This document shows positions 9,129-17,170 of a stretch of DNA of 64,000 nucleotides, one piece after another. Location: assembly GCA_910589155.1 (NCBI GenBank), contig CAJURY010000002.1:1-64000 (forward strand), read 5' to 3'. The notes under the pieces are model-generated. The model did not search any database. It saw only the letters and a program-made list of their open reading frames with translations, and was not told the origin of the DNA. Source of the DNA: an uncultured Oscillospiraceae bacterium (GTDB taxonomy: Bacteria; Bacillota; Clostridia; Oscillospirales; Oscillospiraceae). Numbering within the stretch: the first letter of the stretch is position 1; each line of letters starts with the position of its first letter. The position numbers and the translations under genes are program-made.

Positions 9129-9610
9129 AGCCAGAGTGGCGTGATAGGTATGCCGATCCTTTCGGCATACCGCACCGCCGCGCCGGTGCCGCCGCCGGAG
9201 CCGTCGTAAACACTGATTAAACGATCCGCGCAATTCAGCATCGCCCGGTTCCGGCGAAGCATACAGCCCTCGCTGTAATGTTGCTCCACCATATAAATTT
9301 TGCTGCACTTTTTTAAAATGATTTCATAGCGCTTTCGATCCGCCGCATTCCAGCAGTTCGCCTGCTCTGAGCATGGCAAAAAAGCATACAAGCGAACATC
9401 CGCCTGCCAAAGCTGCGCGGCAAATACCGCCTCGGCAAAGTAGAAATCGCAGCCTCGCGCCATACCGCAGGCAAAATCCCGAAAGCCCTGATTCACCAGA
9501 AAGCGAATCGTCTGACTGATGCGCACCTTCAAAGCGACGCAGCGCAAGTCGCTTTCATCCTCGCCCCAAGGCAGCTTTTCCGGGCGGTGCCCTGTAAACG
9601 CGCACAGCAT
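9125..9610 (-). CDS. SLOG-family nucleotide-binding protein (DUF1273/YpsA-like)
   Basis: From the ATG at 9610 (AGGTGA five bases upstream) the protein has 161 residues and opens with MLCAFTGHRPEKLPWGEDE, followed by FACGMARGCDFYFAEAV. Both are hallmarks of the YpsA/DUF1273 branch of the SLOG superfamily, a Rossmann-like fold thought to bind nucleotides or related ligands. No catalytic role is established. Relatives occur in core genomes and in defence or phage contexts; this copy shows no such neighbours. It overlaps the DUF4830-like gene by four bases tail to tail. Confidence 0.85.
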   Translation of the reverse strand: MLCAFTGHRPEKLPWGEDESDLRCVALKVRISQTIRFLVNQGFRDFACGMARGCDFYFAEAVFAAQLWQADVRLYAFLPCSEQANCWNAADRKRYEIILKKCSKIYMVEQHYSEGCMLRRNRAMLNCADRLISVYDGSGGGTGAAVRYAERIGIPITPLWL

Positions 9611-9713
9611 ACAATCACCTGCCATTCTTGTTAATTGTAACAAGTTGTAACCATTTTGTCAATGCTTTGCAGGAATTTTCACAGTTATTTTGCAAGCGCC
9701 GCAAAAATAATGC

Positions 9714-9742
9714 TTGCATTTCCCAAAAAGATGCGCTATACT
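9714..9742 (+). promoter_or_regulatory. Sigma-A type promoter of the FMN riboswitch-ribU unit
   Basis: TTGCAT (9714-9719) and TATACT (9737-9742) are separated by 17 bases and lie about 20 bases upstream of the riboswitch. Confidence 0.7.
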
Positions 9743-9761
9743 GTTTGCGCAAGTGAATATG

Positions 9762-9897
9762 TGATCTTCAGGGCAGGGTGAAATTCCCGATTGGCGGTAT
9801 AGTCCGCGAGCGTCTCGGCGCAGGACTTGGCATTGGTTCAAGTCAGGATTTGGTGCAATTCCAAAACCAACAGTATAGTCTGGATGGAAGAAGATAC
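9762..9897 (+). ncRNA. FMN riboswitch (RFN element)
   Basis: The conserved RFN blocks are visible in order: ATCTTCAGGGCAGGGTGAAA, TTCCCGATTGGCGGT, AGTCCGCGAG, then AACCAACAGTATAGTCTGGA and TGGAAGAAGAT. The P1 helix forms between ATCTTC (9764-9769) and GAAGAT (9890-9895). It should bind flavin mononucleotide and lower expression of the downstream riboflavin transporter gene, probably through the terminator hairpin at 9924-9943. Confidence 0.95.
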
Positions 9898-9923
9898 GCG
9901 GCATTGCTGCGTTTATTTTCGCG

Positions 9924-9955
9924 CCCTACGTGTATGCGTAGGGTATATTTTTTTA
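9924..9955 (+). terminator. Expression-platform terminator of the FMN riboswitch
   Basis: CCCTACG (9924-9930) pairs with CGTAGGG (9937-9943) around a six-base loop and is followed by TATATTTTTTT. It sits between the aptamer and ribU, as expected for riboswitch-controlled premature termination. Confidence 0.8.
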
Positions 9956-9971
9956 TAAAGGAGCGCAAAAA

Positions 9972-10694
9972 ATGTCTGAATTCCTGCAAACCGTAAAAGA
10001 AAACCTGGTTTTTCTGCTGGTATCCGGGGCAATCGCCCTGGCGCTTTTCCTGCTGGCCGCCCTATCCGAGCGATTCCTGCTTCAAAAGCGCAAGCTTCCA
10101 CATACCAAGCGTTTGACCATTATCGCTATGTGCAGCGCTGTAGCTGTTGTGCTGCACATACTGGACTTTCCCCTGCCGTTTCTGGCGCCGGAGTTTTACA
10201 AAGTCGATTTTTCCGAGCTTCCCGCTTTATTGTGCGCGTTTTACTGCGGCCCATCCGCTGGTATTGCCTGTGAAGCCCTCAAAATTATTTTGAAGCTGCT
10301 TTTGAAGGGCACTTCCACCGCCTTTGTGGGGGATTTTGCCAACTTTGTCATTGGCTGCTCTCTGGTGCTCCCCGCAGCGGCCATCTATCATATCAAAAAA
10401 ACCAAAGCAAGCGCCGTTTGGGGGCTGGCAGCAGGCACTGCGGTTATGACGGTTTTCGGCAGTATTTTCAACGGCGTATATCTGCTGCCCAAGTTCTCCC
10501 AGCTTTACGGGCTGCCTCTGGACGCCATTGTGGGCATGGGCGCGGGTATCAACGGCAGCATACATTCTGTCAGCACGCTGGTGATTTTCGCCGTCGCGCC
10601 GCTGAACTTCCTGAAAGCCACTGTCGTTTCCATTTTGACCTTGTTATTATATAAGCGCATCCAAAAGCCGTTGTTTGGCAAAATCGCCTTATGA
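9972..10694 (+). CDS. ribU: Riboflavin ECF transporter S component RibU
   Basis: This 240-residue integral membrane protein carries the RibU features: several hydrophobic helices, KVDFSELPALLCAFYCGPSA in the middle and KLLLKGTSTAFVGDFANF. It is the substrate-binding subunit that works with a shared ECF energising module (not in this window) to import riboflavin. It is longer than many RibU proteins because of an extra N-terminal membrane segment (about 13-33). Placement behind an FMN riboswitch supports the substrate assignment. A strong terminator follows. Confidence 0.93.
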   Translation: MSEFLQTVKENLVFLLVSGAIALALFLLAALSERFLLQKRKLPHTKRLTIIAMCSAVAVVLHILDFPLPFLAPEFYKVDFSELPALLCAFYCGPSAGIACEALKIILKLLLKGTSTAFVGDFANFVIGCSLVLPAAAIYHIKKTKASAVWGLAAGTAVMTVFGSIFNGVYLLPKFSQLYGLPLDAIVGMGAGINGSIHSVSTLVIFAVAPLNFLKATVVSILTLLLYKRIQKPLFGKIAL

Positions 10695-10700
10695 AAATAA

Positions 10701-10739
10701 AAAGCTTCCCTGGGATTCAAAAAATCCCAGGGAAGCTTT
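10701..10739. terminator. Bidirectional terminator between ribU and ychF
   Basis: A 17-bp perfect stem (arms 10701-10717 and 10723-10739) is flanked by A/T runs on both sides, so it can end both ribU (plus) and ychF (minus). Confidence 0.9.
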
Positions 10740-10794
10740 TATTCTTACCTGCTTCGGTTGTCCCAATCTGCAACGATACTAGCAACTTACCGCC

Positions 10795-11892
10795 TTACAC
10801 ATTAAACAGGAAGTTGACAATATCGCCGTCCTTCATAACGTATTCCTTGCCCTCGCTGCGCACCAAGCCCTTGGCCTTGGCGGCGGACATAGAGCCGCAG
10901 GCTTTGAGGTCATCAAAGGCAATGACCTCCGCCCGGATAAAGCCTCGCTCAAAATCCGTATGAATCTTACCGGCAGCTTGCGGCGCTTTCGTCCCCTTGC
11001 GGATCGTCCACGCCCGGCATTCGTCGGAACCAGCAGTCAGGAAGGAAATAAGCCCCAAAAGCGCGTAGCTGCTGCGAATCAGTTTGTCAAGACCGGATTC
11101 CGTAAGCCCCAGTTCGTCCATGAACATCGCTTTTTCATCAGGATCGTCCAGTTCCGCAATATCCGCTTCCAACTTGGCGCAGATGGGGAGCACCTGACTG
11201 CCTTCGCTGTCCGCCAGCGCCTTCACCGCCTGGAAATGACGGTTCTCAGAAGGGCTGTTTACTTCTCCCTCCGACATATTCGCCACATAAATGGTCTTTT
11301 TCAGAGTCAAAAGATCGGAAGTCGCGATCAAAGCGGCGTCCGTTTCATCACAGGGGAAGGTTCTTGCCAGTTTCCCCTCGTTCAGGTGCGACAGCAATTC
11401 CTGAAATACTTCCGCCTCCCGGACAAAGCGCTTATCGCCGCCTTTCGCAGCTTTCTGCGCCTTATCAATCCGGCGCTCTACCATTTCCGCATCCGCCATG
11501 ATTAGTTCCAAATTGATAATGTCGATATCCCGCAGGGGATCTGTGCCGCCTTCCACATGGGTCACGTTGCTGTCGTCAAAGCAACGAACCACATGCACAA
11601 TGGCGTCCGTGGTGCGAATGTTGGACAAAAACTTGTTGCCCAGTCCTTCTCCCTTGGAAGCGCCCTTCACAAGACCCGCAATATCCACAAATTCAATGAC
11701 GGCGGGGGTAAACTTCTTGGGCTGATGCATGTCCCGCAGCCACTCCAGCCGCTCGTCCGGCACGCTGACTACGCCCACATTGGGATCTATGGTGCAAAAG
11801 GCATAATTATCCGCAGGGACGCCTGCGTTGGTAATGGCGTTAAACAAGGTGGACTTGCCCACATTGGGAAGTCCAACGATACCTAATTTCAT
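10795..11892 (-). CDS. ychF: Ribosome-binding ATPase YchF (Obg family)
   Basis: Starting at ATG 11892 (MKLGIVGLPNVGKSTLF) the protein has 365 residues, the normal length. The G1 loop is GLPNVGKST, and the G4 position reads NMSE, the change that gives YchF its preference for ATP over GTP. A C-terminal TGS domain follows (LISFLTAG...AWTIRKGTKAPQAAG and FERGFIRAEVI). An in-frame extension to 11946 is open but unneeded. The protein binds ribosomes and is linked to translation and stress responses in other bacteria. Confidence 0.96.
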   Translation of the reverse strand: MKLGIVGLPNVGKSTLFNAITNAGVPADNYAFCTIDPNVGVVSVPDERLEWLRDMHQPKKFTPAVIEFVDIAGLVKGASKGEGLGNKFLSNIRTTDAIVHVVRCFDDSNVTHVEGGTDPLRDIDIINLELIMADAEMVERRIDKAQKAAKGGDKRFVREAEVFQELLSHLNEGKLARTFPCDETDAALIATSDLLTLKKTIYVANMSEGEVNSPSENRHFQAVKALADSEGSQVLPICAKLEADIAELDDPDEKAMFMDELGLTESGLDKLIRSSYALLGLISFLTAGSDECRAWTIRKGTKAPQAAGKIHTDFERGFIRAEVIAFDDLKACGSMSAAKAKGLVRSEGKEYVMKDGDIVNFLFNV

Positions 11893-11989
11893 ACAGTTTC
11901 CAAGCTCCTTTAATTCTCCATGGCTTTTTCGCGCCGCAGCGCACATTTTGTTTTATTATAGCGCAAAACACCTGTTTTTTCAAGCCGTT

Positions 11990-13039
11990 CTATTGCATTC
12001 CAAACATCTTTCTGACAATTGGAATTTTCCTGATAAGGCCATGGGCAAGAACTGTTAAAGCAAAGCTTCCAAACAAAATTCCCGTAACCTGCAACCCAGG
12101 ATTTTGGACAGCCTGCACCACATAATAAGCAAGCACGACCAGAATGGTCTGGTGCAGAAGATATATGGGATAAGACGCGCCGCACAAGTATGCAGTAAAA
12201 CAGTTGCATCGATTCATGCATCGTTTTCCCAAAATAAGCAGCATTAAAATGGACAGCCAGCCCACCCAATTCACCCAAAAATCTCCATAATAGGCATATT
12301 TATAATACAAAACTCCCAACGCGGCCATACTGCCGCCCCATAAGACCGCCAGCCATTTCCCATTGCGTTCCAAAGTCTGCAAAACCTCGTCGCTGCTGAA
12401 AAGGTAATACCCCGCAAGATACAGCGCCAAATCCTTCCCAATGCTGAATCCGCCGACATTTCCCAAGTAATACAGGAGCCAGATTGGGATAAAAAGCAAC
12501 AAAATTCCCCAGGCCGGAAGCTTTTCCACTTTTTTCGCTGATTTATGATAGGGTAAAAAGCGAAAAAGCGGGAGGGAAACCATGGAAATCACGAACAGGA
12601 ACAAAATAAACCATAAATGCCCCGGCGTAAAGCCGCCGTCATAGCCACTGAAATCCGTTATGTGGGTAAAAAAGTACTGCCAATGGGCAAGCAGTCCATC
12701 CTTGCAGCCATAAAAAAATTTTCTGGCAAAAAGAGACTGAAACGGCACATAAAGGAGCATTCCGCAAAGAAACGGAAGCAAAAGCCTCCAGACGCGCTGG
12801 GCGACAAACGCCTTGTATGTACGCTTTTCCAGCGCGTATCGCGCACTGACGCCCGCCAACACAAACAAAAGGGGCATAAACCACGGATTGATTAGAACAA
12901 TCAGCGTACTAAGCAGCCTGCTTTCCCCCATCCAAATGTAAAACTTCGTACCGAAGTCGTTCCAAAGCATCAAGGTATGAACGGGAAACAGCAGCAAAAT
13001 CGCGAGACTCCGTAGGTTGTCAATGTAATTTCTGCGCAC
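11990..13039 (-). CDS. Membrane acyltransferase, acyltransferase-3 (OafA/YrhL-like) family
   Basis: The protein has about ten hydrophobic segments and opens with RRNYIDNLRSLAILLLFPVH; the histidine in FPVH is the family's conserved catalytic-site residue. Such enzymes transfer acetyl or other acyl groups to surface polysaccharides or small molecules. I prefer the GTG at 13039 with AAGGGGG just upstream (349 residues); the frame is open to an ATG at 13078 that lacks a ribosome-binding site. The substrate cannot be inferred from the neighbours. Confidence 0.85.
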   Translation of the reverse strand: MRRNYIDNLRSLAILLLFPVHTLMLWNDFGTKFYIWMGESRLLSTLIVLINPWFMPLLFVLAGVSARYALEKRTYKAFVAQRVWRLLLPFLCGMLLYVPFQSLFARKFFYGCKDGLLAHWQYFFTHITDFSGYDGGFTPGHLWFILFLFVISMVSLPLFRFLPYHKSAKKVEKLPAWGILLLFIPIWLLYYLGNVGGFSIGKDLALYLAGYYLFSSDEVLQTLERNGKWLAVLWGGSMAALGVLYYKYAYYGDFWVNWVGWLSILMLLILGKRCMNRCNCFTAYLCGASYPIYLLHQTILVVLAYYVVQAVQNPGLQVTGILFGSFALTVLAHGLIRKIPIVRKMFGMQ

Positions 13040-13138
13040 GTCTCCCCCTTCTTTCCACGCACCTGTTATCCTTAACATTTTTGGTCAGCGCCGCTATGCA
13101 ATCAGTTGGCGCGGAACATACCACGCCGCCCCTACTAT

Positions 13139-14473
13139 TTAGAAAAACCAATGGTCAGAGCTAACCTGCGTGTCAAACAGCGCGCCAAGATTCCCCTCCG
13201 GCACACCGCCTTCCACCAAAATCCGCACCCGCTCCACCTCTGGCAAGGAACAGAGGGTTCCCACCACACAGCGAATCGCCAATTTCTGCGCTTCCAAATT
13301 ACCGCAGTCCAAAAAGTCCTTGGTGAAGTCTACCGTGCAAAGTCCGTTTTCCATGGTAACGGATCGCACGCTTGTTCCTTCCGGCACCAGCCGCACAAAG
13401 CCGTTGCCCGGCTGCCAGTTTAAAAGCGCTCCCAACGCCAGCGCCGCCGGAGATTCGTTGGCGGACTGGCGAAGCTTCACAGGCGTCCGCGCCAAAAAAG
13501 ACTGGCTGCCAATACCCACGCATAGATCCGCTTCAAATTCGTTGACGCTGGTACGCACCGGGCCAATTACGCTTTCATCCCGACTCCAGACCGTACTGAG
13601 ATCCATGAAGCCGTAGCTTACCAGCAGATTGCCCTCCTCATAAAATTCCACTGCGTCTACTTGCTCCAATTGCGTCAGCGTATCGATTACAGAAAGCAGC
13701 GCCGTCCGCTGGGCAATCTCATCCCGGAACACATTTTTGGAAAATTCCGCTGAAAAATTTACGCTGCAAATACCGCCCTGCACGCTTACACCAAGAACTC
13801 TGGTTTTGGACGGCAGCGGGGATACCTTATGATCCTCCTGGGAACCGTCAATGAGCCGCTGCACCAAAACCCGGCAAATTTCACTGATTTCAGATTCTGT
13901 GACAACGGTCTCCTCCGGGAGTAAGTACCGTCGCGCCTCGTCTGTAAAATAGAGCTGGAACACCCGGCTGTTGCTTTCCATCCCCCGATCCATCAAAGCA
14001 ATGTCCGATCTGGTGATGACGATGGCGGACCTACCTTCCAGCAGTGTGTTCTCAGCGGAAATCTGCACCGAGTCCACATCCGCAAACTCCAGACAGGTCA
14101 TGGCAATACAGGCGCAGGCAACGGTTAAATCCACCCCTCCAAGCTCCGCCAAGTGCGAACTCACCGTCACAGACAATACGCCGTCTTCCAAGCTGCAATC
14201 TGTCAGGGTCGTTTCCGACCGAAAGGGCGCTACCAAGGTATCCCCTTGCGGTCCTGCAAAATACGTTTCCAACAGCCATTGCAAATCTTCCTCGTGCCCG
14301 TTGGCTTCCCGCTGCTCTGGGGCAATCACTCCATACTCGCCTTCAAAGGTTGTTTCCGCCGTCTTATAAAAAAACTGCACTGGATGCAAAAGCTCCGGCA
14401 TTTTCTCCTTCTGGCAGGCCGTGCCAAAAAGCAGCGCCGCCGCACAGAAAAACGCGGCAATTCTTTTTTTCAT
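13139..14473 (-). CDS. Lipoprotein with three GerMN-like repeats
   Basis: The 444-residue protein starts with a lipoprotein-type signal (MKKRIAAFFCAAALLFGTAC, candidate lipidated Cys20). Three repeats follow the GerMN pattern of a variable lead, a G(V/I/L)..V.(F/V) strand, a helix and an acidic closing strand. They are SLEDGVLSVTVSSHLAELGG, VQGGICSVNFSAEFSKNVF and MENGLCTVDFTKDFLDCGN. GerMN domains occur in GerM, LpqB and other envelope proteins. It is the last gene of an operon with a response regulator and histidine kinase (nine bases after the kinase), recalling LpqB with MtrAB in Actinobacteria. A role in modulating the kinase is inference. Confidence 0.85.
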   Translation of the reverse strand: MKKRIAAFFCAAALLFGTACQKEKMPELLHPVQFFYKTAETTFEGEYGVIAPEQREANGHEEDLQWLLETYFAGPQGDTLVAPFRSETTLTDCSLEDGVLSVTVSSHLAELGGVDLTVACACIAMTCLEFADVDSVQISAENTLLEGRSAIVITRSDIALMDRGMESNSRVFQLYFTDEARRYLLPEETVVTESEISEICRVLVQRLIDGSQEDHKVSPLPSKTRVLGVSVQGGICSVNFSAEFSKNVFRDEIAQRTALLSVIDTLTQLEQVDAVEFYEEGNLLVSYGFMDLSTVWSRDESVIGPVRTSVNEFEADLCVGIGSQSFLARTPVKLRQSANESPAALALGALLNWQPGNGFVRLVPEGTSVRSVTMENGLCTVDFTKDFLDCGNLEAQKLAIRCVVGTLCSLPEVERVRILVEGGVPEGNLGALFDTQVSSDHWFF

Positions 14474-14482
14474 CCTGCCACC

Positions 14483-15922
14483 TCACTCCATGTCAAAGGC
14501 CGGGAAGGTAACGGCAAAGCAGGTGCCTCCCTCCGCCCGCCGGGATACCTGAATCGTTCCGTCGTTGCGCAGCACCATATCGTGCACAATGGAAAGTCCC
14601 AGTCCACTGCCGCCTGCCTGCCGGGAACGGGCTTTGTCCACCCGGTAAAACCGGTCGAAAATATAGGGCAAAGCGTCCTCCGGGATACCCACACCGGTGT
14701 CCTCCACAAACAGGCAAATTTCTTCTTGCGTGCGCTCCATGCGAACCGTTAAGCTGCCTCCTGGCTGGTTATATTTGATGCCGTTTTCCACTAGATTAAA
14801 AATAATCTGGTAGAGATCATCTTCCATCATTAAAATGGTACAATTGGGTATGGAACGATCCTCCAGCCGGATTTTGTTCAGTTCCGCCACCGGCGCGATC
14901 ATCCGCAAAACCCGCTGGGCGGTCTGGCCAATATCCGCAAGCTCCCGTTCCTGGGCGTTTTCTTCTTTTTTCATGTCGATTTTCGTCAAATACAACAGCT
15001 TTTCCGACATACGGGTGAGCCTGTCCGCTTCGCTGCCAATATCGCTGACAAACTCCCGAATGGTTTCTTCATCCATTGGATTTTGCAAAATGGAATCTGA
15101 GAGCAGCTTTATGGAGGCCAGAGGAGTCTTTAATTCGTGGGAAGCGTCGGATACAAACTGCCGCCTGCGGCCTTCCGAGTCTTGCAGCCGATCGGTAAGG
15201 CTGTTAAACGCGGCGCCCAGCTTCGCGACCTCGTCGTGCCCTTTTAAGCGCACCTTATGAGAATAATTGCCATCTTGAATGATGTGAATGGAGTGCAAAA
15301 TGCGGCGCATCCGATGTGAAAAGGTCGCCGCGAAAATCAGAGAAAATAACACCACCACGACTTCCAGTACCAGCGAGATCCGCAAAATGTTATTCTGCAA
15401 GCCAGCGATAAGCTGCCCCTGACTGGTATCGTATTCCATCAAATAAACAGCGCCAATGAGCTTCCCATAATACAGAAGCGGCATAGCGCCGCGGCTGGTA
15501 ATGGCATTTTCCTCATAGGCGCAGTAAACCACATTGTTGCCCTCCAGCGCCAGAACAATCTCCGGGAAAAGCGCCGCCTGATTCAAAATGGGATCTGTTT
15601 TGGCAGAATCATACACCACTTTGGCGTTTTGATCCGTTACAACCAGTCGTCTGACATTGAAATCACCGAGCTGCGCCAGAACCTTGCCCACCGCATCCGC
15701 CGACAGCTCCTGGGTATGGGAAAAGCCGGAAACGACCATTTGCAGTTTATCCTCCATAGAGGTCTGTTTGCTTTGAAAAATCAATTTCTTCGTGGTAGAC
15801 GCAGCGTATACATTTAAAAAAATCAAAACAACCGCAGTAATCAGCACATAAAAAAGGGAGTACCGCAGCTGTGTGCTGCTAATACGCAGCCCCCGCCTTT
15901 TACGCTTTGAAATAGTAGCCAA
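14483..15922 (-). CDS. Sensor histidine kinase, OmpR-partner type
   Basis: This 479-residue membrane kinase has a first membrane segment near residues 18-40, an extracellular sensing domain of about 130 residues, a second membrane segment near 180-200, a HAMP linker, HisKA with SDASHELKTPLASIKLLSD (phospho-acceptor His) and a HATPase domain with LVENGIKYNQPGG, EDTGVGIPEDA and GGSGLGLSIV. The start appears to be a TTG overlapping the regulator gene by 23 bases, with a weakly placed GGGGAG, so translational coupling is likely. The overall layout resembles WalK/PhoR-type kinases. Confidence 0.93.
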   Translation of the reverse strand: MATISKRKRRGLRISSTQLRYSLFYVLITAVVLIFLNVYAASTTKKLIFQSKQTSMEDKLQMVVSGFSHTQELSADAVGKVLAQLGDFNVRRLVVTDQNAKVVYDSAKTDPILNQAALFPEIVLALEGNNVVYCAYEENAITSRGAMPLLYYGKLIGAVYLMEYDTSQGQLIAGLQNNILRISLVLEVVVVLFSLIFAATFSHRMRRILHSIHIIQDGNYSHKVRLKGHDEVAKLGAAFNSLTDRLQDSEGRRRQFVSDASHELKTPLASIKLLSDSILQNPMDEETIREFVSDIGSEADRLTRMSEKLLYLTKIDMKKEENAQERELADIGQTAQRVLRMIAPVAELNKIRLEDRSIPNCTILMMEDDLYQIIFNLVENGIKYNQPGGSLTVRMERTQEEICLFVEDTGVGIPEDALPYIFDRFYRVDKARSRQAGGSGLGLSIVHDMVLRNDGTIQVSRRAEGGTCFAVTFPAFDME

Positions 15923-16580
15923 CTCCCCACTTAGTCAGAATATGCCGGGGCGCGGCGGGGTTGTCCTCCAGCTTTTCCCGAAGCCGGCGGATATGTACGT
16001 CCACCGTGCGAATGTCGCTTTTATACTCGTAAGCCCAGATGGTATCCAGCAGCGCCTCTCTGGAATAGACGCGGTTGGGGTTTCGCATCAAAAATTCCAC
16101 CACATCAAATTCCTTGGCTGTCAGTTCCACGCTTTCGCCGTTTTTCTGCGCGCTTCTGGCGTCCGTATCCAAAACAATCGCCCCTGCCCGAAGCTGAGTC
16201 TGCCTGCTTTTCTCCTGCCCGGAGGATGCCCGGCGTAGCAATGCGCGAATCCGGGCCTTCAATTCCAGTATATTAAAGGGTTTTGTGAGATAATCGTCCG
16301 CCCCATGCTCAAAGCCCATCAGCTTGTCCATATCTTCCGTCTTGGCCGTAAGCAAAATAATCGGCACCTCAGAAAACTCCCGGATTTTGGCGCAGGCAGT
16401 CAAGCCGTCCATTTCCGGCATCATCACATCTAAAACAATTAAGTCCACATCTTCGCTTCTCGCCAGCTCTACCGCCTCTTTGCCGTTGCTGCCGCAAAGC
16501 ACCTCATAGCCCTCGTTTTGCAAATTAAAGCGAATGCCCTTTACCAGCAGCGCTTCGTCATCCACCACAAGAATTCTCAT
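15900..16580 (-). CDS. OmpR/PhoB-family response regulator
   Basis: The true start is the ATG at 16580 (MRILVVDDEALLVKG), giving 226 residues; the longer open frame overlaps the upstream ComEA-like gene. The receiver domain has the acidic pair DDE, phospho-acceptor Asp in IVLDVMMPEMDG and the LLTAK and KPFN motifs. The C-terminal winged helix (ELTAKEFDVVEFLMRNPNRV, DIRTVDVHIRRLREKL) is typical of the OmpR class. It lies two bases after the ComEA-like gene and overlaps the kinase gene. Confidence 0.96.
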   Translation of the reverse strand: MRILVVDDEALLVKGIRFNLQNEGYEVLCGSNGKEAVELARSEDVDLIVLDVMMPEMDGLTACAKIREFSEVPIILLTAKTEDMDKLMGFEHGADDYLTKPFNILELKARIRALLRRASSGQEKSRQTQLRAGAIVLDTDARSAQKNGESVELTAKEFDVVEFLMRNPNRVYSREALLDTIWAYEYKSDIRTVDVHIRRLREKLEDNPAAPRHILTKWGVGYYFKA

Positions 16581-16582
16581 AC

Positions 16583-17053
16583 TCAATCTCCTACCGTCGC
16601 ATAATTTCGCAGCTTCTCCAGTTTCTTTTCTCCAATGCCGCTGACCAGAGTCAGTTCGGAAACATCGGCAAAATCGCCGTATGCCTCCCGATATTCCACA
16701 ATCGCTTTTGCCAAAACCGGACCGATACCAGGCAGCTCGTCCAACTCTGCCTCTGTAGCAGTGTTGATATTGATAAGCCCCGGCTCCACCAATTCCGTTT
16801 GCTCCGGCAAAGTGCTGGCGGTAGTTTCGATTGGTTCCGGCGTCGTCGTTTCGCTTGAAACCGGCGCGTCCAACTGCGTCAGCACAGTCTGCGTCGGCGC
16901 AGTCGTCTGCATTGGCACTGGCTCCGTAGGCGCTACCGTCTGCACCAGTACAACGCCGCCGCCTGTAAATCTTCCCAAAAAGAATCCCAAAAGAAACAGC
17001 CCCAAGCAAATCACGGTTCCTAAAAGAATTCTGGCCGTATGATATTTTTTCAC
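16583..17053 (-). CDS. Membrane-anchored helix-hairpin-helix protein, ComEA-like
   Basis: From a GTG at 17053 (MKKYHTARILLGTVICLGLF) the protein has 156 residues: an N-terminal membrane anchor with GFFLGRFTGGG, a Thr/Pro/Glu-rich linker (about 40-90) and a C-terminal helix-hairpin-helix pair with LININTATEAELDELPGIG and LVSGIGEKKLEKLRNY. ComEA binds incoming DNA at the outer face of the membrane during transformation. Here the SLBB-type domain of classical ComEA is absent and is replaced by the linker, and no comEB/EC is adjacent. It is the first gene of the regulator-kinase-GerMN operon, and a second role linked to that operon is possible. Confidence 0.82.
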   Translation of the reverse strand: MKKYHTARILLGTVICLGLFLLGFFLGRFTGGGVVLVQTVAPTEPVPMQTTAPTQTVLTQLDAPVSSETTTPEPIETTASTLPEQTELVEPGLININTATEAELDELPGIGPVLAKAIVEYREAYGDFADVSELTLVSGIGEKKLEKLRNYATVGD

Positions 17054-17074
17054 AGCAATTCCCCACTTCTCTGA

Positions 17075-17104
17075 TTGACACCGCAACCTATGTGCTGTTA
17101 TAAT
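17075..17104 (+). promoter_or_regulatory. Promoter of the D,D-carboxypeptidase gene
   Basis: TTGACA (17075-17080) and TATAAT (17099-17104) are separated by 18 bases, on the plus strand, about 67 bases before the start codon. Its -10 lies seven bases from the divergent -10 at 17111-17116. Confidence 0.75.
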
Positions 17105-17110
17105 AATTTT

Positions 17111-17139
17111 ATTATACACGATATTCTTGCTTGGAGCAA
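17111..17139 (-). promoter_or_regulatory. Promoter of the comEA-like/two-component/GerMN operon
   Basis: On the minus strand TTGCTC (17139-17134) and TATAAT (17116-17111) are 17 bases apart. It overlaps the divergent promoter region of the carboxypeptidase gene, so one regulator could act on both. Confidence 0.65.
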
Positions 17140-17170
17140 GCCGCCATTCCAAATTTTTTAGGTGATTTAC

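Noticed and set aside
16581..17081. N-terminal extension of the response regulator to 17081
   Set aside because: It lies out of frame inside the ComEA-like gene and is compositionally odd; the ATG at 16580 gives a standard receiver start.
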